DNA of 64,000 nucleotides from Nocardioides albus (GCF_014648255.1 NZ_BMQT01000008.1:274135-338134), one strand, 5' to 3'. Shown: positions 1-10,936, numbered from the stretch's first letter. A program made the numbers and translations. Notes: a model not told the origin generated them from the sequence alone.

Positions 1-1
1 C

Positions 2-535
2 GTCGAGGTCAAGATCGTCGACCCGGCCACCGGCGAGGTGGTCCCCCGAGGCACGGCGGGCGAGTTCTGCACCCGCGGCTACTCGGTGATGCTGGGCTAT
101 TGGGACGACGATGCGAAGACAGCCGAGGCGATCGACGCCGACGGCTGGATGCACACCGGCGACCTGGCGGTCATGCGCGAGGACGGCTACTGCGTGGTCG
201 TGGGAAGGATCAAGGACATGGTCATCCGCGGCGGCGAGAACATCTACCCCCGCGAGATCGAGGAGTTCCTCTACACCCACCCCGACATCGCCGAGGCTCA
301 GGTCGTGGGCGTTCCCGACGAGAGGTACGGCGAGGAGCTCTGCGCCTGGATCCGGATGCGCCCCGGCGCCGACCCGTTGGACGCGGATGCCGTCCGCGCC
401 TTCGCCAGCGGCAAGCTCGCCCACTACAAGACCCCGCGCTACGTGCTGCTGGTCGAGGAGTTCCCGATGACCGTCACCGGCAAGGTCCGCAAGATCGACA
501 TGCGAGAGCAGAGCGTCGCTCTGCTCGGTCTCTGA
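2..535 (+). CDS. Acyl-CoA synthetase (AMP-binding), C-terminal part, truncated by window edge
   Basis: Open frame from the first bases to a TGA at 533-535; the N-terminal ATP and substrate regions lie outside the window. What remains is the adenylate-forming C-terminal domain: the GYW..D..KT region, the hinge motif GWMHTGDLAVMREDGY, a GRIKDMVIRGGENIYPREIEEFL stretch read in pieces, and the C-terminal catalytic lysine in TVTGKVRK. The protein is very similar over its whole visible length to the C-terminus of the complete ligase at 25262-26872, so it is probably also a fatty-acyl-CoA ligase (ATP + acid + CoA to acyl-CoA). A thioesterase-like gene begins six bases after the stop, suggesting one operon. 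The substrate cannot be told from this part. Confidence 0.9.
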   Translation, partial: VEVKIVDPATGEVVPRGTAGEFCTRGYSVMLGYWDDDAKTAEAIDADGWMHTGDLAVMREDGYCVVVGRIKDMVIRGGENIYPREIEEFLYTHPDIAEAQVVGVPDERYGEELCAWIRMRPGADPLDADAVRAFASGKLAHYKTPRYVLLVEEFPMTVTGKVRKIDMREQSVALLGL

Positions 536-541
536 GCCGCG

Positions 542-1312
542 ATGGACTGCTACTGGCAGCGGACCGGTCCACGCACCTTCGCCCCGACTCGGCACGTCGG
601 TGGAGCCTGGGACCTGGACACCCAGCACATCGCCACGCTGCTCGGCGTGCTCGCGCACGAGGTCGAGCGGGACCGCGACGCCCGCCGCGACGACGGGCTC
701 CAGATCACCCGGATCAGCTACGACATCCTCGGCACCGTCCCGCTCGAGCCGGTCGACCTCGAGGTCACCGTTCTCCGCGCCGGCCGCACGATCGAGCTCG
801 TCGAGGCCCGCGCCTGCCACGGTGGTCGACCCGTCGTGCTCCTCCGTGCCTGGCTGACCGCCGGCTATCCGACTGCGGAGCTCGCCGGCACTCGTCACGA
901 GCCGATGCCTGCGCCGGACGAGGTGCCCGCCTGGGACATGACGACACTGTGGGACGGGGGTTTCATCGCCTCGGTCGAGGTACGCCGCCACGACCTCGGC
1001 CCGGGGCGGGCACAGTCCTGGGTGCGCACGACGCACCCCCTCGTGGCCGATGAGGAGGTGAGCCGGCTGGCGCAGGTCGCCGGGCTGCTCGACATCACCA
1101 ACGGCGTCGCCGTCCGGGTCGCTCCGAAGGACGTCAGCTTCCCCAACCTCGACCTGACAGCGCACCTGTTCCGTGCTCCGGCTCCCGGCTGGTTGGGCCT
1201 CGACACGACCGTCTCGTTCGGCCCGGAGGGCGCCGGCGTGACCACATCCGTGCTGCATGACGAGCACGGCACGTTCGGCGTCAGTACGCAGTGCCTGACC
1301 GTCCGTCCGTGA
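542..1312 (+). CDS. Thioesterase-family (TesB/4HBT_3-like) protein
   Basis: 256-residue soluble protein. The layout is that of double-hotdog acyl-CoA thioesterase-like proteins: an N-terminal half with HVGGAWDLDTQHIATLL and the strand region LEVTVLRAGRTIELVEARACHGGRPV, then a second half containing LAQVAGLLDITNGVA and a final strand GTFGVSTQCLTVRP. The family hydrolyses or binds acyl-CoA thioesters. It starts six bases after the upstream acyl-CoA ligase gene and is probably co-transcribed, so a role in releasing or proofreading the same acyl-CoA is plausible. Assignment rests on fold-level resemblance and operon context; no catalytic residue can be named with confidence. Confidence 0.65.
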   Translation: MDCYWQRTGPRTFAPTRHVGGAWDLDTQHIATLLGVLAHEVERDRDARRDDGLQITRISYDILGTVPLEPVDLEVTVLRAGRTIELVEARACHGGRPVVLLRAWLTAGYPTAELAGTRHEPMPAPDEVPAWDMTTLWDGGFIASVEVRRHDLGPGRAQSWVRTTHPLVADEEVSRLAQVAGLLDITNGVAVRVAPKDVSFPNLDLTAHLFRAPAPGWLGLDTTVSFGPEGAGVTTSVLHDEHGTFGVSTQCLTVRP

Positions 1313-1336
1313 CGGACGATCAGGCGCTCCGGTGAC

Positions 1337-3088
1337 TCAGCTGCGGGGAAAGAAGTCCTCGTAGCGGTGCTCCCCCGGCGGCCGCTGGTCGACCACCTCC
1401 TGCTCGCGGGTCCGGAGCTCGACGCGCCGGATCTTGCCCGAGATCGTCTTGGGCAGGTCGAAGAACTCCAGGCGGCGCACCCGCAGGTAGGGCGGCAGGT
1501 GGTCGCGGGCGAACTCGAGGATCGCGCGGGCGGTCTCGGCGGTCGGCTCGTGGCCGGCAGTGAGGGAGACGTACGCCTTGGGGACGGCCAGTCGCACCGG
1601 GTCCGGAGCCGGCACGACCGCCGCCTCGGCCACCGCGGGGTGCTCGATCAGGACCGACTCGAGCTCGAAGGGCGAGACCTTGTAGTCGGAGGCCTTGAAG
1701 ACGTCGTCCGTGCGGCCGACGTAGGTGATGTAACCGTCCTCGTCGCGGCTGGCGACGTCACCGGTGTGGAAGAAACCACCGCGCATCGCGTCGGCGGTCC
1801 GCTTCTCGTCATCGCGGTATTCGGTCATCAGCGTGGCGGGTCGCTCGGCCTGGTCGAGGCCCAGGTCAAGACACAGCTCGCCCTCACCTGGACCCTCGAT
1901 CACGGTCCCCTCGACCGGGTCGACCAGTACCACCGGGACGCCCGGCAGCGGTCGTCCCATCGAACCTGACCGGACCGGCTGCCCCGGGGTGTTGGCGATC
2001 GTTGCCGTCATCTCGGTCTGTCCGAAGCCATCGCGGATGGTCAGGCCCCAGGCCTGCCGGATCTGGCTGATCACCTCGGGGTTGAGCGGCTCACCGGCGC
2101 TGATCGCCTCGCGCAGCGAGCCGCAGCCGCCGCTGAGGTCGGCCTGGATGAGCATCCGCCACACGGTCGGCGGAGCGCACATGCTGGTCACGTGCTCCTC
2201 GCGGATCCGCTGCAGCAGGGTGGCCGCCTCGAAGCGCGTGTAGTTGAGGACGAAGACGGTCGCGCCGGCCAGCCAGGGAGCGAAGAAGTTCGACCAGGCG
2301 TGCTTGGCCCAGCCGGGGCTGGAGATGTTCATGTGCACGTCGCCGGGGCGGAGCCCGAGCCAGTACATCGTCGACAGGTGGCCGACCGGGTAGGTGTAGT
2401 GGGTGTGCTCGACCAGCTTCGGGCGGCTCGTGGTGCCGCTGGTGAAGTAGAGGAGCAGCGCGTCGTCGGTGGCATTGCCGGGGTGATCGAGAGGTTCCTG
2501 GCTCTCGGCCGCTGCCGTGGCGTACCCGTTCCAGCCTTCCTGCTCCCCCACGCTGATCCGCACATAGTCACCGGCAACGCCGTCGAACTTGCCCGTGTCC
2601 TCGGCGTTGCAGACCACCGCCCGCGCCCGACCACGGGCGAGCCGGTCGATCAGCTCGGTGGTGCCGACAGCCGTCGTCGTCGGCATCAGGACGGCGCCGA
2701 CCTTCATCGCCGCGAGCATCGTCTCCCACAGCTCGACCTGGTTGCCGAGCATCACGATCACGCTGTCGCCGCGGCCGACTCCGAGGCTCCCCAGGTAGCG
2801 GGCGACGGCGTCCGAGCGCCGGGCCAGCTCGTCGAAGGAGTACGCCGCCCGCGACCCGTCAGCCTCGGAGATCACCAGCGCCGGAGCATCGTTGCCCCGG
2901 GCCATCGGGTCGAACCAGTCGTGGGCGAAGTTGAAGCTCGACCCGACGTCGGGCCAGCGGAAGGTGTCGAGCGCCTCTGCGTAATCAGTGCGCTGGGCGA
3001 TCAGCGTGTCCCGGGCGGTGAGCAGGGCGTCGGTCGAGGTCGATCGAGTCATGGCGGTCATCATCGTCGCCGCCCCGACCCTCGACAT
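1337..3088 (-). CDS. AMP-binding acyl-CoA synthetase (medium-chain/acetyl-CoA synthetase-like)
   Basis: 583 residues, a full-length adenylate-forming enzyme. The P-loop-like A3 motif reads YFTSGTTSRPKLVEHTH, followed by SPGWAKHAWSNFFAPW, the A5 motif DGFGQTEMTA, the hinge FFHTGDVASRDEDGYITYVGRTDDVFKASDYKVSP read in pieces, and the final KTISGKIRR lysine motif. The SDYKVSPFELE form of the A8 motif is typical of acetyl-CoA synthetase/ACSM-type ligases, unlike the RGGENIYPREIE form of the other two ligases in this window. The start is uncertain: ATGs at 3088, 3064 and 3052 are in frame, none with a strong ribosome site. It is convergent with the thioesterase gene. The exact acid substrate is unknown. 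Confidence 0.85.
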   Translation of the reverse strand: MSRVGAATMMTAMTRSTSTDALLTARDTLIAQRTDYAEALDTFRWPDVGSSFNFAHDWFDPMARGNDAPALVISEADGSRAAYSFDELARRSDAVARYLGSLGVGRGDSVIVMLGNQVELWETMLAAMKVGAVLMPTTTAVGTTELIDRLARGRARAVVCNAEDTGKFDGVAGDYVRISVGEQEGWNGYATAAAESQEPLDHPGNATDDALLLYFTSGTTSRPKLVEHTHYTYPVGHLSTMYWLGLRPGDVHMNISSPGWAKHAWSNFFAPWLAGATVFVLNYTRFEAATLLQRIREEHVTSMCAPPTVWRMLIQADLSGGCGSLREAISAGEPLNPEVISQIRQAWGLTIRDGFGQTEMTATIANTPGQPVRSGSMGRPLPGVPVVLVDPVEGTVIEGPGEGELCLDLGLDQAERPATLMTEYRDDEKRTADAMRGGFFHTGDVASRDEDGYITYVGRTDDVFKASDYKVSPFELESVLIEHPAVAEAAVVPAPDPVRLAVPKAYVSLTAGHEPTAETARAILEFARDHLPPYLRVRRLEFFDLPKTISGKIRRVELRTREQEVVDQRPPGEHRYEDFFPRS

Positions 3089-3106
3089 ACCCCCGGAAGA
3101 GGGGGC

Positions 3107-3586
3107 CTATCGCGACAGCCCTCCGACGATGACCGTGGGCTCGATGTCGACCGGGAAGCTCACGCTGTTCGCGATGAAGCAGTCCAGATGGGCCTGGTGG
3201 TGCGCGGAGGTCGCGGCCTCGATCATGGTGGCGTCGGCGACGGTGATGACCGGGTGCAGCACCGCCCGGGTGAACCGACCGCCGGTCCCCTGGGTCTCCA
3301 TGGTGGCAGTGGCGGTGTCGCGATAGTCGAGCACGACCACGCCGACCTTCACGGCCTGGTGCAGATAGGACAGCATGTGGCACTGCGCCAGTGAGGTCAG
3401 CAGCAGCTGCTCCGGATTGTGCCGGGTGGCGTCCCCGCGGAAGGTCGGGTCGGCGGAGCCGAGGATGTCGGGCAGGCCCTCGATGCGTACGACATGGTCT
3501 CGGGCGTAGTCGCGGTAACCGCTCGTCCCGGTGCCACGGTTGCCCGTCCACTCCACCGAGACCGCGTAGTCATGGGTCAGCGCCAT
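3107..3586 (-). CDS. OsmC/Ohr family thiol peroxidase
   Basis: 159 residues with the OsmC fold signature: NPEQLLLTSLAQCHMLSYLH around Cys69 and HHQAHLDCFIANS around Cys136. Both family cysteines are therefore present. OsmC and Ohr proteins reduce organic hydroperoxides through this cysteine pair in the cytoplasm. The ATG at 3586 is preferred over an in-frame GTG two codons upstream. It lies head-to-tail behind the AMP-binding ligase on the same strand (18 bases between its stop and the longest ligase start) and divergent from the alpha-glucosidase at 3674, with about 90 bases for two promoters. Whether it is OsmC-like or Ohr-like cannot be decided by eye. Confidence 0.88.
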   Translation of the reverse strand: MALTHDYAVSVEWTGNRGTGTSGYRDYARDHVVRIEGLPDILGSADPTFRGDATRHNPEQLLLTSLAQCHMLSYLHQAVKVGVVVLDYRDTATATMETQGTGGRFTRAVLHPVITVADATMIEAATSAHHQAHLDCFIANSVSFPVDIEPTVIVGGLSR

Positions 3587-3659
3587 GGGCACACGCTAGC
3601 GCGGGTGTATGCGCGGCGTCGGGCACGGTTACCGCTGCTGGGACCACAGTCGGATCAGT

Positions 3660-3669
3660 AGGAGGAAAA
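3660..3669 (+). promoter_or_regulatory. Strong ribosome binding site for the GH13 gene
   Basis: AGGAGGAAAA ends four bases before the ATG at 3674. It is an almost full anti-Shine-Dalgarno match and fixes the start codon of the alpha-glucosidase; few genes in the window have one this strong. Confidence 0.75.
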
Positions 3670-3673
3670 CAGC

Positions 3674-5341
3674 ATGACGCCGAACCTCACCGAACCCGCT
3701 GGGCGCACCGGGCCGTGCTGGTGGCGATCCGCCGTCGTCTACCAGGTCTACCCGCGCAGCTTCGCCGACGGGAACGGTGACGGCGTGGGTGATCTTCGCG
3801 GGATCAGGGAGCGCCTCGACCACCTCGAGTGGCTCGGGGTCGACGTGCTGTGGATCTCGCCGGTCTACCCCTCGCCGATGGCGGACAACGGCTACGACGT
3901 CAGCGACTATCACGACGTCGACCCGACGTACGGCACGCTCGCGGAGCTCGACGCGCTGATCGCCGACCTCCACGAGCGAGGGATGAAGCTGGTGATGGAT
4001 CTGGTCGCGAACCACACCTCGGACGAGCATCCCTGGTTCGTGGAGTCCAGCTCGAGCCCCGAGAGCCCCAAGCGCGACTGGTACTGGTGGCGCGACGAGC
4101 CCAACAACTGGGGGTCGTTCTTCTCCGGGCCGGCCTGGACCTACAGCGAGGGTAGGGCGGCCTACTACATGCATCTGTTCACCAAGAAGCAGCCGGATCT
4201 GAACTGGGAGAACCCGGAGGTGCGGCAGGCGGTGTACGAGGTGCTGCGCTGGTGGCTCGACCGCGGCGTCGACGGCTTCCGGATGGACGTGGTGAACCTG
4301 ATCTCCAAGGACCCGGAGCTTCCGGAGGCACCGGTCATGCCGGGTCAGCGCTACGGCAACATGCGGCAGTCGGTGATCGACGGGCCGCGCGTCCACGAGT
4401 TCCTCGCCGAGATGCACCGGGAGGTCTTCGACCGCTACGACCGCGACCTGCTGCTGGTCGGCGAGACCGGCGAGACGACCGTCGAGCAGGGTCGGCTCTA
4501 CACCGATCCGGCACGTCGCGAGCTCGACATGGTCCTGCACTACGAGCACGTCGAGATCGATCACGGCACCTTCAAGTGGGACGTACGCCCCTTCGACCTC
4601 GGTCGGCTGCGTGATCGGCTCGCGGCCTGGCAGGAAGGCCTGGCGGACGTGGGCTGGAACAGCCTCTACTGGGACAACCACGACCAGCCGAGGATCGTGT
4701 CGCGATACGGCGACGACGACCGCTGGCGGACAGAGTCGGCCAAGCTGCTCGCCACCGTGCTGCACCTGCAGCGGGGCACGCCGTTCGTCTATCAGGGCGA
4801 CGAGATCGGCATGACGAACTTTCCGTTCACCTCCATCGACCAGGTCGACGATGTGGAGGCGGTGAACTACTACCACGAGGCAGTTGCCCTGGGCGAGGAT
4901 CCCGACGACGTGATGGCGTCGTTGCGGGCGATGTGCCGCGACAACGGCCGTACGCCGATGCAGTGGGACGACTCCCCCGGGGCCGGCTTCACGACCGGCA
5001 CGCCGTGGCTCGCGGTCAACCCGAACCACACCGAGATCAACGTCGCCGCCCAGATCGACGACCCGGACTCGGTGCTCGCGCACTACCGCCGGCTGATCCG
5101 GCTGCGACACGAGGACCCGATCGTGGCCGACGGCGACTTCACCCTGCTGAGCGACAGCCATCCGCAGCTCTTCGCGTTCCGCCGTCGCCATGAGAGCGGT
5201 CAGCTGGTCGTGCTCGCTAACTTCAGCAGCAAGGAGGCGAACCTGGGCGAGCTCGCCGAGGAGTGCCACGGCGAGCTCCTGCTCGGGAGCGGCGGTGGCC
5301 CGGTGCTCTCACCGTGGCAGGCGCGGGTCTACCGCCGCTGA
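3674..5341 (+). CDS. Alpha-glucosidase, GH13 (oligo-1,6-glucosidase type)
   Basis: 555 residues, the usual length for GH13 exo-alpha-glucosidases. The start region WWRSAVVYQVYPRSFADGNGDG is the family hallmark. The three catalytic carboxylates can be placed: nucleophile Asp205 in GFRMDVVNL, acid/base Glu264 in LLVGETGET, and transition-state stabiliser Asp337 in YWDNHDQPR. The NH of DLVANHTSDEHPWF is also intact. The enzyme releases glucose from the non-reducing end of alpha-1,6 or alpha-1,4 oligosaccharides. There is no signal peptide, so it is cytoplasmic. A strong ribosome site precedes the ATG. It converges on a second GH13 gene with only 11 bases between the stops; no sugar transporter or LacI regulator is adjacent. 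Confidence 0.93.
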   Translation: MTPNLTEPAGRTGPCWWRSAVVYQVYPRSFADGNGDGVGDLRGIRERLDHLEWLGVDVLWISPVYPSPMADNGYDVSDYHDVDPTYGTLAELDALIADLHERGMKLVMDLVANHTSDEHPWFVESSSSPESPKRDWYWWRDEPNNWGSFFSGPAWTYSEGRAAYYMHLFTKKQPDLNWENPEVRQAVYEVLRWWLDRGVDGFRMDVVNLISKDPELPEAPVMPGQRYGNMRQSVIDGPRVHEFLAEMHREVFDRYDRDLLLVGETGETTVEQGRLYTDPARRELDMVLHYEHVEIDHGTFKWDVRPFDLGRLRDRLAAWQEGLADVGWNSLYWDNHDQPRIVSRYGDDDRWRTESAKLLATVLHLQRGTPFVYQGDEIGMTNFPFTSIDQVDDVEAVNYYHEAVALGEDPDDVMASLRAMCRDNGRTPMQWDDSPGAGFTTGTPWLAVNPNHTEINVAAQIDDPDSVLAHYRRLIRLRHEDPIVADGDFTLLSDSHPQLFAFRRRHESGQLVVLANFSSKEANLGELAEECHGELLLGSGGGPVLSPWQARVYRR

Positions 5342-5352
5342 GCCCCGCGCGC

Positions 5353-6921
<1,569 letters not shown>

Positions 6922-6945
6922 GGGATGCCGGTAACCGGATCCCGC

Positions 6946-8259
6946 TCAGGTCATACCGTCCCGGATCGGACCGCGGGGCGGGTACCAGCTGGAGAGGCGC
7001 TCGCCAACCACCATGGCTGTGGCCACGGCCAGGATCACGACCGGGATCTGGCTGGGCGCTGCATCACCCAGAAGGAGCACGATCAGCACCGCGCTGGTGA
7101 CAGGCAACCCGGTCACCGCCGCACCAGCGGCCGTGCCGATCGCTATCCCGGACAACAGCGACATACCGGGCGCCAGGTTGCTGGCGAGCACGCCGCACGC
7201 AGCGCCCAGGAGGATGGCGGGAAACACCGGGCCGCCGCGGAAGGCGCCCAACGAGACGCCGTACGCGACAGCCTTGAACCCGATGAGTGCCACCAGCGCC
7301 CCGGTCGACCAGGCCGACGGGTCGGCGGCCAGCACCGACAGGGTGGCCTGCCCCGACAGCGCCACCTCGGCGGGCGAGTGGCCGGTAGACCAGGCGTAGG
7401 CGCAGGCCGCGCCGCCGGCGACGAGACCCGCTGTGACGGTGGACGTCACCGGCCGAGAAGCTGCTATCCGAGCGACTCGGCGTCCGACGACGAACGGCGC
7501 CCAGGTGAGCGCCGCGACGACTGCCGCCAGCAGCGGCGCCCATACGATCTCGGCCACCGACAGCCGCGCCGGCGCAAGGTCAGGGATGGCCAGCTCGCCG
7601 ATCTCGAGCCCGGTCCAGCGGCCCATGCCCGTGAACAGCAGAGCACCGATGGCGCTCGACACCAGGCACGGCAGGACCACGAGCATCGCCCGCCGGCGTC
7701 CCAGATCCAGGATCTCGAGGAAGATCACCACTGCGACGAGAGGATTGCCGAAGATCGCCGACATGGCGGCAGCAGCTCCGGCCGCGGAGACGATGGTGGC
7801 TGCGCCCGGATCCCCTGCCATCCGGGTGCGGCGGACGGCGAGGAGCGCGAGGCCGCCACCGATCGCGATGAGCGGCGCCTCGGGTCCGATCACCGCGCCG
7901 CCGACGAGGCTTGCGGCCGCCGCGAGGATCGCCCCGGGCAGCATGCTCGGCTGCGCAGCGTCCCCGCCGAAGCCTGCCGCGGGCACGTGACCACCGTGAC
8001 CGGGGAGATATCTGATCGTCAGGCCGACCAGCGCGCCGGCGACACCGATCGTGAGGATCGGCCACCAGCTCGGTGGCTCGGCGTACCCGAGAGCCGACGG
8101 TAGCGACTCCCACACCACGTGCTCGAGCTCGTGGACCGCGACCAGGAAGCCGAAAGCCGCCAGCGAGAGCGGGATGCCGAGCACGCCGACGACCAACAGC
8201 AGCATCACGTAGCCGCGTTCGTACAGGCCCGGGGCTGCGCCATCTGCTTCGCTGCTCAT
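6946..8259 (-). CDS. ClC-family chloride channel or Cl-/H+ antiporter
   Basis: 437 residues with about ten hydrophobic segments. A short charged N-terminus is followed by GYVMLLLVVGVLGIPLSLAAFG. The selectivity-filter region reads GGAVIGPEAPLIAIGGGLALL, a variant of the GxEGP filter helix with Pro-Glu in place of Glu-Gly. A second conserved region is SAIFGNPLVAVVIFLEI, with the filter-lining GNP-x-A-x-x-x-x-E pattern of the family. The variant filter and the short N-terminus place it in the divergent actinobacterial voltage-gated ClC-like group; anion selectivity is not certain. The ATG at 8259 (MSSEADG) is chosen; an earlier in-frame ATG at 8277 is possible. Confidence 0.85.
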   Translation of the reverse strand: MSSEADGAAPGLYERGYVMLLLVVGVLGIPLSLAAFGFLVAVHELEHVVWESLPSALGYAEPPSWWPILTIGVAGALVGLTIRYLPGHGGHVPAAGFGGDAAQPSMLPGAILAAAASLVGGAVIGPEAPLIAIGGGLALLAVRRTRMAGDPGAATIVSAAGAAAAMSAIFGNPLVAVVIFLEILDLGRRRAMLVVLPCLVSSAIGALLFTGMGRWTGLEIGELAIPDLAPARLSVAEIVWAPLLAAVVAALTWAPFVVGRRVARIAASRPVTSTVTAGLVAGGAACAYAWSTGHSPAEVALSGQATLSVLAADPSAWSTGALVALIGFKAVAYGVSLGAFRGGPVFPAILLGAACGVLASNLAPGMSLLSGIAIGTAAGAAVTGLPVTSAVLIVLLLGDAAPSQIPVVILAVATAMVVGERLSSWYPPRGPIRDGMT

Positions 8260-8390
8260 CTGCGCTGGCCCGCGCATCGATACGTCATGGTCGGATACCG
8301 GCGATCTGCTCGCTCAACGGGTCCGTGGTTCAAGGGCACTGTTCACACGCCCGAGTATCCGGTCCGATCCGCGGCCGCGTATCCCCCATA

Positions 8391-8430
8391 GCGAGTGAGG
8401 CCTGGCACATTCGGGCCAGGCCTCACTCGC
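8391..8430 (-). terminator. Long perfect hairpin, terminator of the matC/CoA-transferase operon
   Basis: Sixteen-base perfect arms (8391-8406, GCGAGTGAGGCCTGGC, with its complement at 8415-8430) around an eight-base loop. It begins five bases past the CoA-transferase stop on the minus strand. No clear T-tract follows, as is common in actinobacterial terminators. Confidence 0.75.
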
Positions 8431-8435
8431 GCGGA

Positions 8436-9602
8436 TCAGCGATCCGCGACCCACGCCCTCAGGTCTCCCCCGTGCTGGTCGAGGGTCGGTGGTGCGGCGT
8501 GGCTGGAAGGAGTCACCTCGGCCCCGTCCGTGAAGAACCGCAGCGGCGGCCCCGGGAGGGTCAGGTGACCGAGGGTGGCGTGGTCGACGTCGATCAGGAG
8601 ACCCTGACTGGCGGTCTGCTCCCAGGCGTAGACCTCGTCGAGCGAGCGGACCTTGCCGGCCGGGACACCGGCGTCGGCGAGCTTGGCGAGCAGCTCCTCG
8701 GCCGGCCAGGGCGCGAAGAGCGCCTCGACGAGCTCGACGACCTTCTCCCGGTTGGCCGCCCGCTCGGGGTTGGTGGCCATCCCCTCGAGATCGGGTGAGA
8801 TGTCGAAGGCGGTGCAGAACCTGCGCCAAAGCCCCTCGCTCCCGACCGCGATCTGCACGGTCCCGTCGGCGCAGCGAAACAGGCCGTACGGCGAGATGCT
8901 CGGGTGATGGTTGCCCTGGGCGCGACCGACCTCGCCGGCGACGGTCCAGCGGGTTCCCTGGAACCCGTGGACGCCGACGACGGCGGAGAGCAGCGAGGTG
9001 CGTACGACGGTGCCGCGGCCGGTGCGCTCACGCTCGTGCAGAGCGGCGAGCACGCCGTAGGCGCCGTACATCCCGGCCAGCAGGTCTGCGATCGGGGTGC
9101 CGACCCGCTGCGGGTCGTCCGGACCCGATCCGGTGATCGACATCAGGCCGGCCTCACCCTGCGCGATCTGGTCGTAGCCGGACCGGCCGCCCTCGGGCCC
9201 GTCGTGACCGAACCCGGTGATCGAGAGCACCACGAGACGAGGGTTGCGGGCCTGGAGCTCGTCGATACCCAGACCGAGCCGATCCAGCACGCCGGTGCGG
9301 AAGTTCTCGATGAGGACGTCGGCCCGGTCGGCCAGACGTAGCAGGACGTCCTTGTCGTCGGAGTCCTTGAGGTCGAGAGTGATCGACTCCTTGTTGCGGT
9401 TGGCCGAGAGGAAGTACGTCGCCTCCCGCTGCCCCTCCTCCCCCACGAACGGCGGGCCCCAGCCCCGGGTGTCGTCGCCGTGGCCCGGTGCCTCCACCTT
9501 GATCACGCGGGCACCGAGGTCGCCCATCATCATCGCGGCGTGCGGCCCCGCCAGAGCGCGAGAGAGATCGAGGACGACGATGTCGTCGAGCGGTCCACGC
9601 AT
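8436..9602 (-). CDS. CoA-transferase, class III (CaiB/BaiF/Frc family)
   Basis: 388 residues. N-terminal PLDDIVVLDLSRALAGPHAAMMMGDLGA and then VIKVEAPGHGDDTRGWGPPF are the CaiB/BaiF hallmarks, with FLSANRNKESITLDLKD and NFRTGVLDRLGLG following. The family moves CoA between carboxylic acids by way of an enzyme aspartyl-CoA intermediate; the candidate aspartate is in SGYDQIAQGEAG. It directly follows the MatC-type dicarboxylate carrier gene on the same strand (stop at 9608-9610), suggesting that an imported C3-C4 dicarboxylate is activated by CoA transfer, though this is inferred. ATG 9602 is chosen; GTGs at 9611 and 9614 would overlap the carrier's stop codon. Confidence 0.9.
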   Translation of the reverse strand: MRGPLDDIVVLDLSRALAGPHAAMMMGDLGARVIKVEAPGHGDDTRGWGPPFVGEEGQREATYFLSANRNKESITLDLKDSDDKDVLLRLADRADVLIENFRTGVLDRLGLGIDELQARNPRLVVLSITGFGHDGPEGGRSGYDQIAQGEAGLMSITGSGPDDPQRVGTPIADLLAGMYGAYGVLAALHERERTGRGTVVRTSLLSAVVGVHGFQGTRWTVAGEVGRAQGNHHPSISPYGLFRCADGTVQIAVGSEGLWRRFCTAFDISPDLEGMATNPERAANREKVVELVEALFAPWPAEELLAKLADAGVPAGKVRSLDEVYAWEQTASQGLLIDVDHATLGHLTLPGPPLRFFTDGAEVTPSSHAAPPTLDQHGGDLRAWVADR

Positions 9603-9607
9603 GTGCG

Positions 9608-10936
9608 TCACCACCCCGGAAGGACCAGGGCGGTCCAGACCAGGAGGGGCCCGACGAGCACCACGATGATGCTGTAGCCGAGGATCTGCTTGTAGTAGCG
9701 CTCCTCGGTGATGCTCTCGGGCCGGTTGGCCAGCATCAGCGCGCCGTTGGTGGAGAACGGGCTCACGTCGACGATCGTCGAGGAGATCGCCAGCGCGGAC
9801 ACGAACAGGGCCGCCGAGATCCCGCCTTCGGCGATCAGCGGCACCGAGATCGGGATGATGATCGGGAGCAGCGCTGTCGAGGAGGCGAACGCGGATACCA
9901 CGCCGCCGACGTAGCAGAGGACGAGAGCACCGATGGCCGCGGCACCCAGGCCGGCAGCCCAGTTCCCCACGAACTCCGGCGATCCGGCGGTGTTGAGGAT
10001 CGTGGCGTACGTCGACACGCCCGCGACCAGCAGGACGGTCGGCCAGGCGATCTGGCGGATCGCGTCCTTGTGCTGGCTCGGCGAGAGGGCCGCCAGCACG
10101 GTCGCGGCGGTGATCGAGGCGAAGCCGATGTTCTTGTCGAAGAACAGGGCGATCGCGGCGACGATCACGAAGGCGACCAGGGTCAGCACCTGCTCGGTGC
10201 GGATCCCGGGCTTGGTCCCGGTGGGGGCGACAGTGCCCAGGCCGCGCGCGGGGACGGTGACGCCACCCTCGTTCAGCTCACCCGGGATGCCGGCGGCGGC
10301 GTTGGCCGCCTCGTCGGGGTCGAGCCGCATGCTCATCAGCGCACGTCCGCCGAGGGCGAAGAACAGGATCGTCGCCATGATCAGGTTGACGACCAGGCTG
10401 GTCACGAAGACCGTCATCTCGCTGGCCGGCAGGCCGTTCTCGACCATGACCGAGTTGGTGATCGTGCCGTAGATGCTGATCGGCGAGAAGCCACCACCCT
10501 GGGCGCCGTGCACGACGAACATGCCCATCATCAGCGGGTTGATCTTGTAGCGGCCCGCGAACCCGAGCGCCACCGGCCCGATGATCGCGCAGGCCGCCGG
10601 GCTCGCGGCCCCCATGGCGGTCAGCAGCGCGGTCACGCCGAACATCACCCACGGGATGAGCGCGACCCTGCCTCCCACCGCACGGACGGCACTGCTGACG
10701 ATCAGGTCGACCGTGCCGTTGTTCCTCGCGATCGCGAACAGATACGTGACGCCTATCAGCGTCAGGATCAGGTCGGCGCTGACCCCGGCAAGGATCTCCT
10801 TCTCGGAGAGGTCCAGCGCGAACATCCCGACCAGCCACGCTGCCACATAGGCCAACGCTCCCATGTTGATCGGCAGCAACGTGCCGGCCACGAACAAGGC
10901 GACCAACGCGATGATCGCCACCCATTCCGGTCCCAT
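9608..10936 (-). CDS. MatC-type dicarboxylate carrier (SLC13-like permease)
   Basis: 442 residues, about 11-12 membrane segments. The N-terminal half, with LVGMFALDLSEKEILAGVSADLILTLIGVTYLFAIARNNGTVD (read in pieces), is the MatC N-terminal domain known from malonate/dicarboxylate carriers; the glycine-rich VVHGAQGGGFSPISIYG and the second-half STALLPIIIPISVPL are substrate-binding hairpin-like motifs of the ion transporter superfamily. The ATG at 10936 follows a good ribosome site (GGAGGGAAG) and is chosen over 10963. A CoA-transferase follows in the same operon, and a GntR/FadR regulator is divergent, consistent with uptake and activation of a small dicarboxylate. The substrate is not determined by the sequence. 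Confidence 0.82.
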   Translation of the reverse strand: MGPEWVAIIALVALFVAGTLLPINMGALAYVAAWLVGMFALDLSEKEILAGVSADLILTLIGVTYLFAIARNNGTVDLIVSSAVRAVGGRVALIPWVMFGVTALLTAMGAASPAACAIIGPVALGFAGRYKINPLMMGMFVVHGAQGGGFSPISIYGTITNSVMVENGLPASEMTVFVTSLVVNLIMATILFFALGGRALMSMRLDPDEAANAAAGIPGELNEGGVTVPARGLGTVAPTGTKPGIRTEQVLTLVAFVIVAAIALFFDKNIGFASITAATVLAALSPSQHKDAIRQIAWPTVLLVAGVSTYATILNTAGSPEFVGNWAAGLGAAAIGALVLCYVGGVVSAFASSTALLPIIIPISVPLIAEGGISAALFVSALAISSTIVDVSPFSTNGALMLANRPESITEERYYKQILGYSIIVVLVGPLLVWTALVLPGW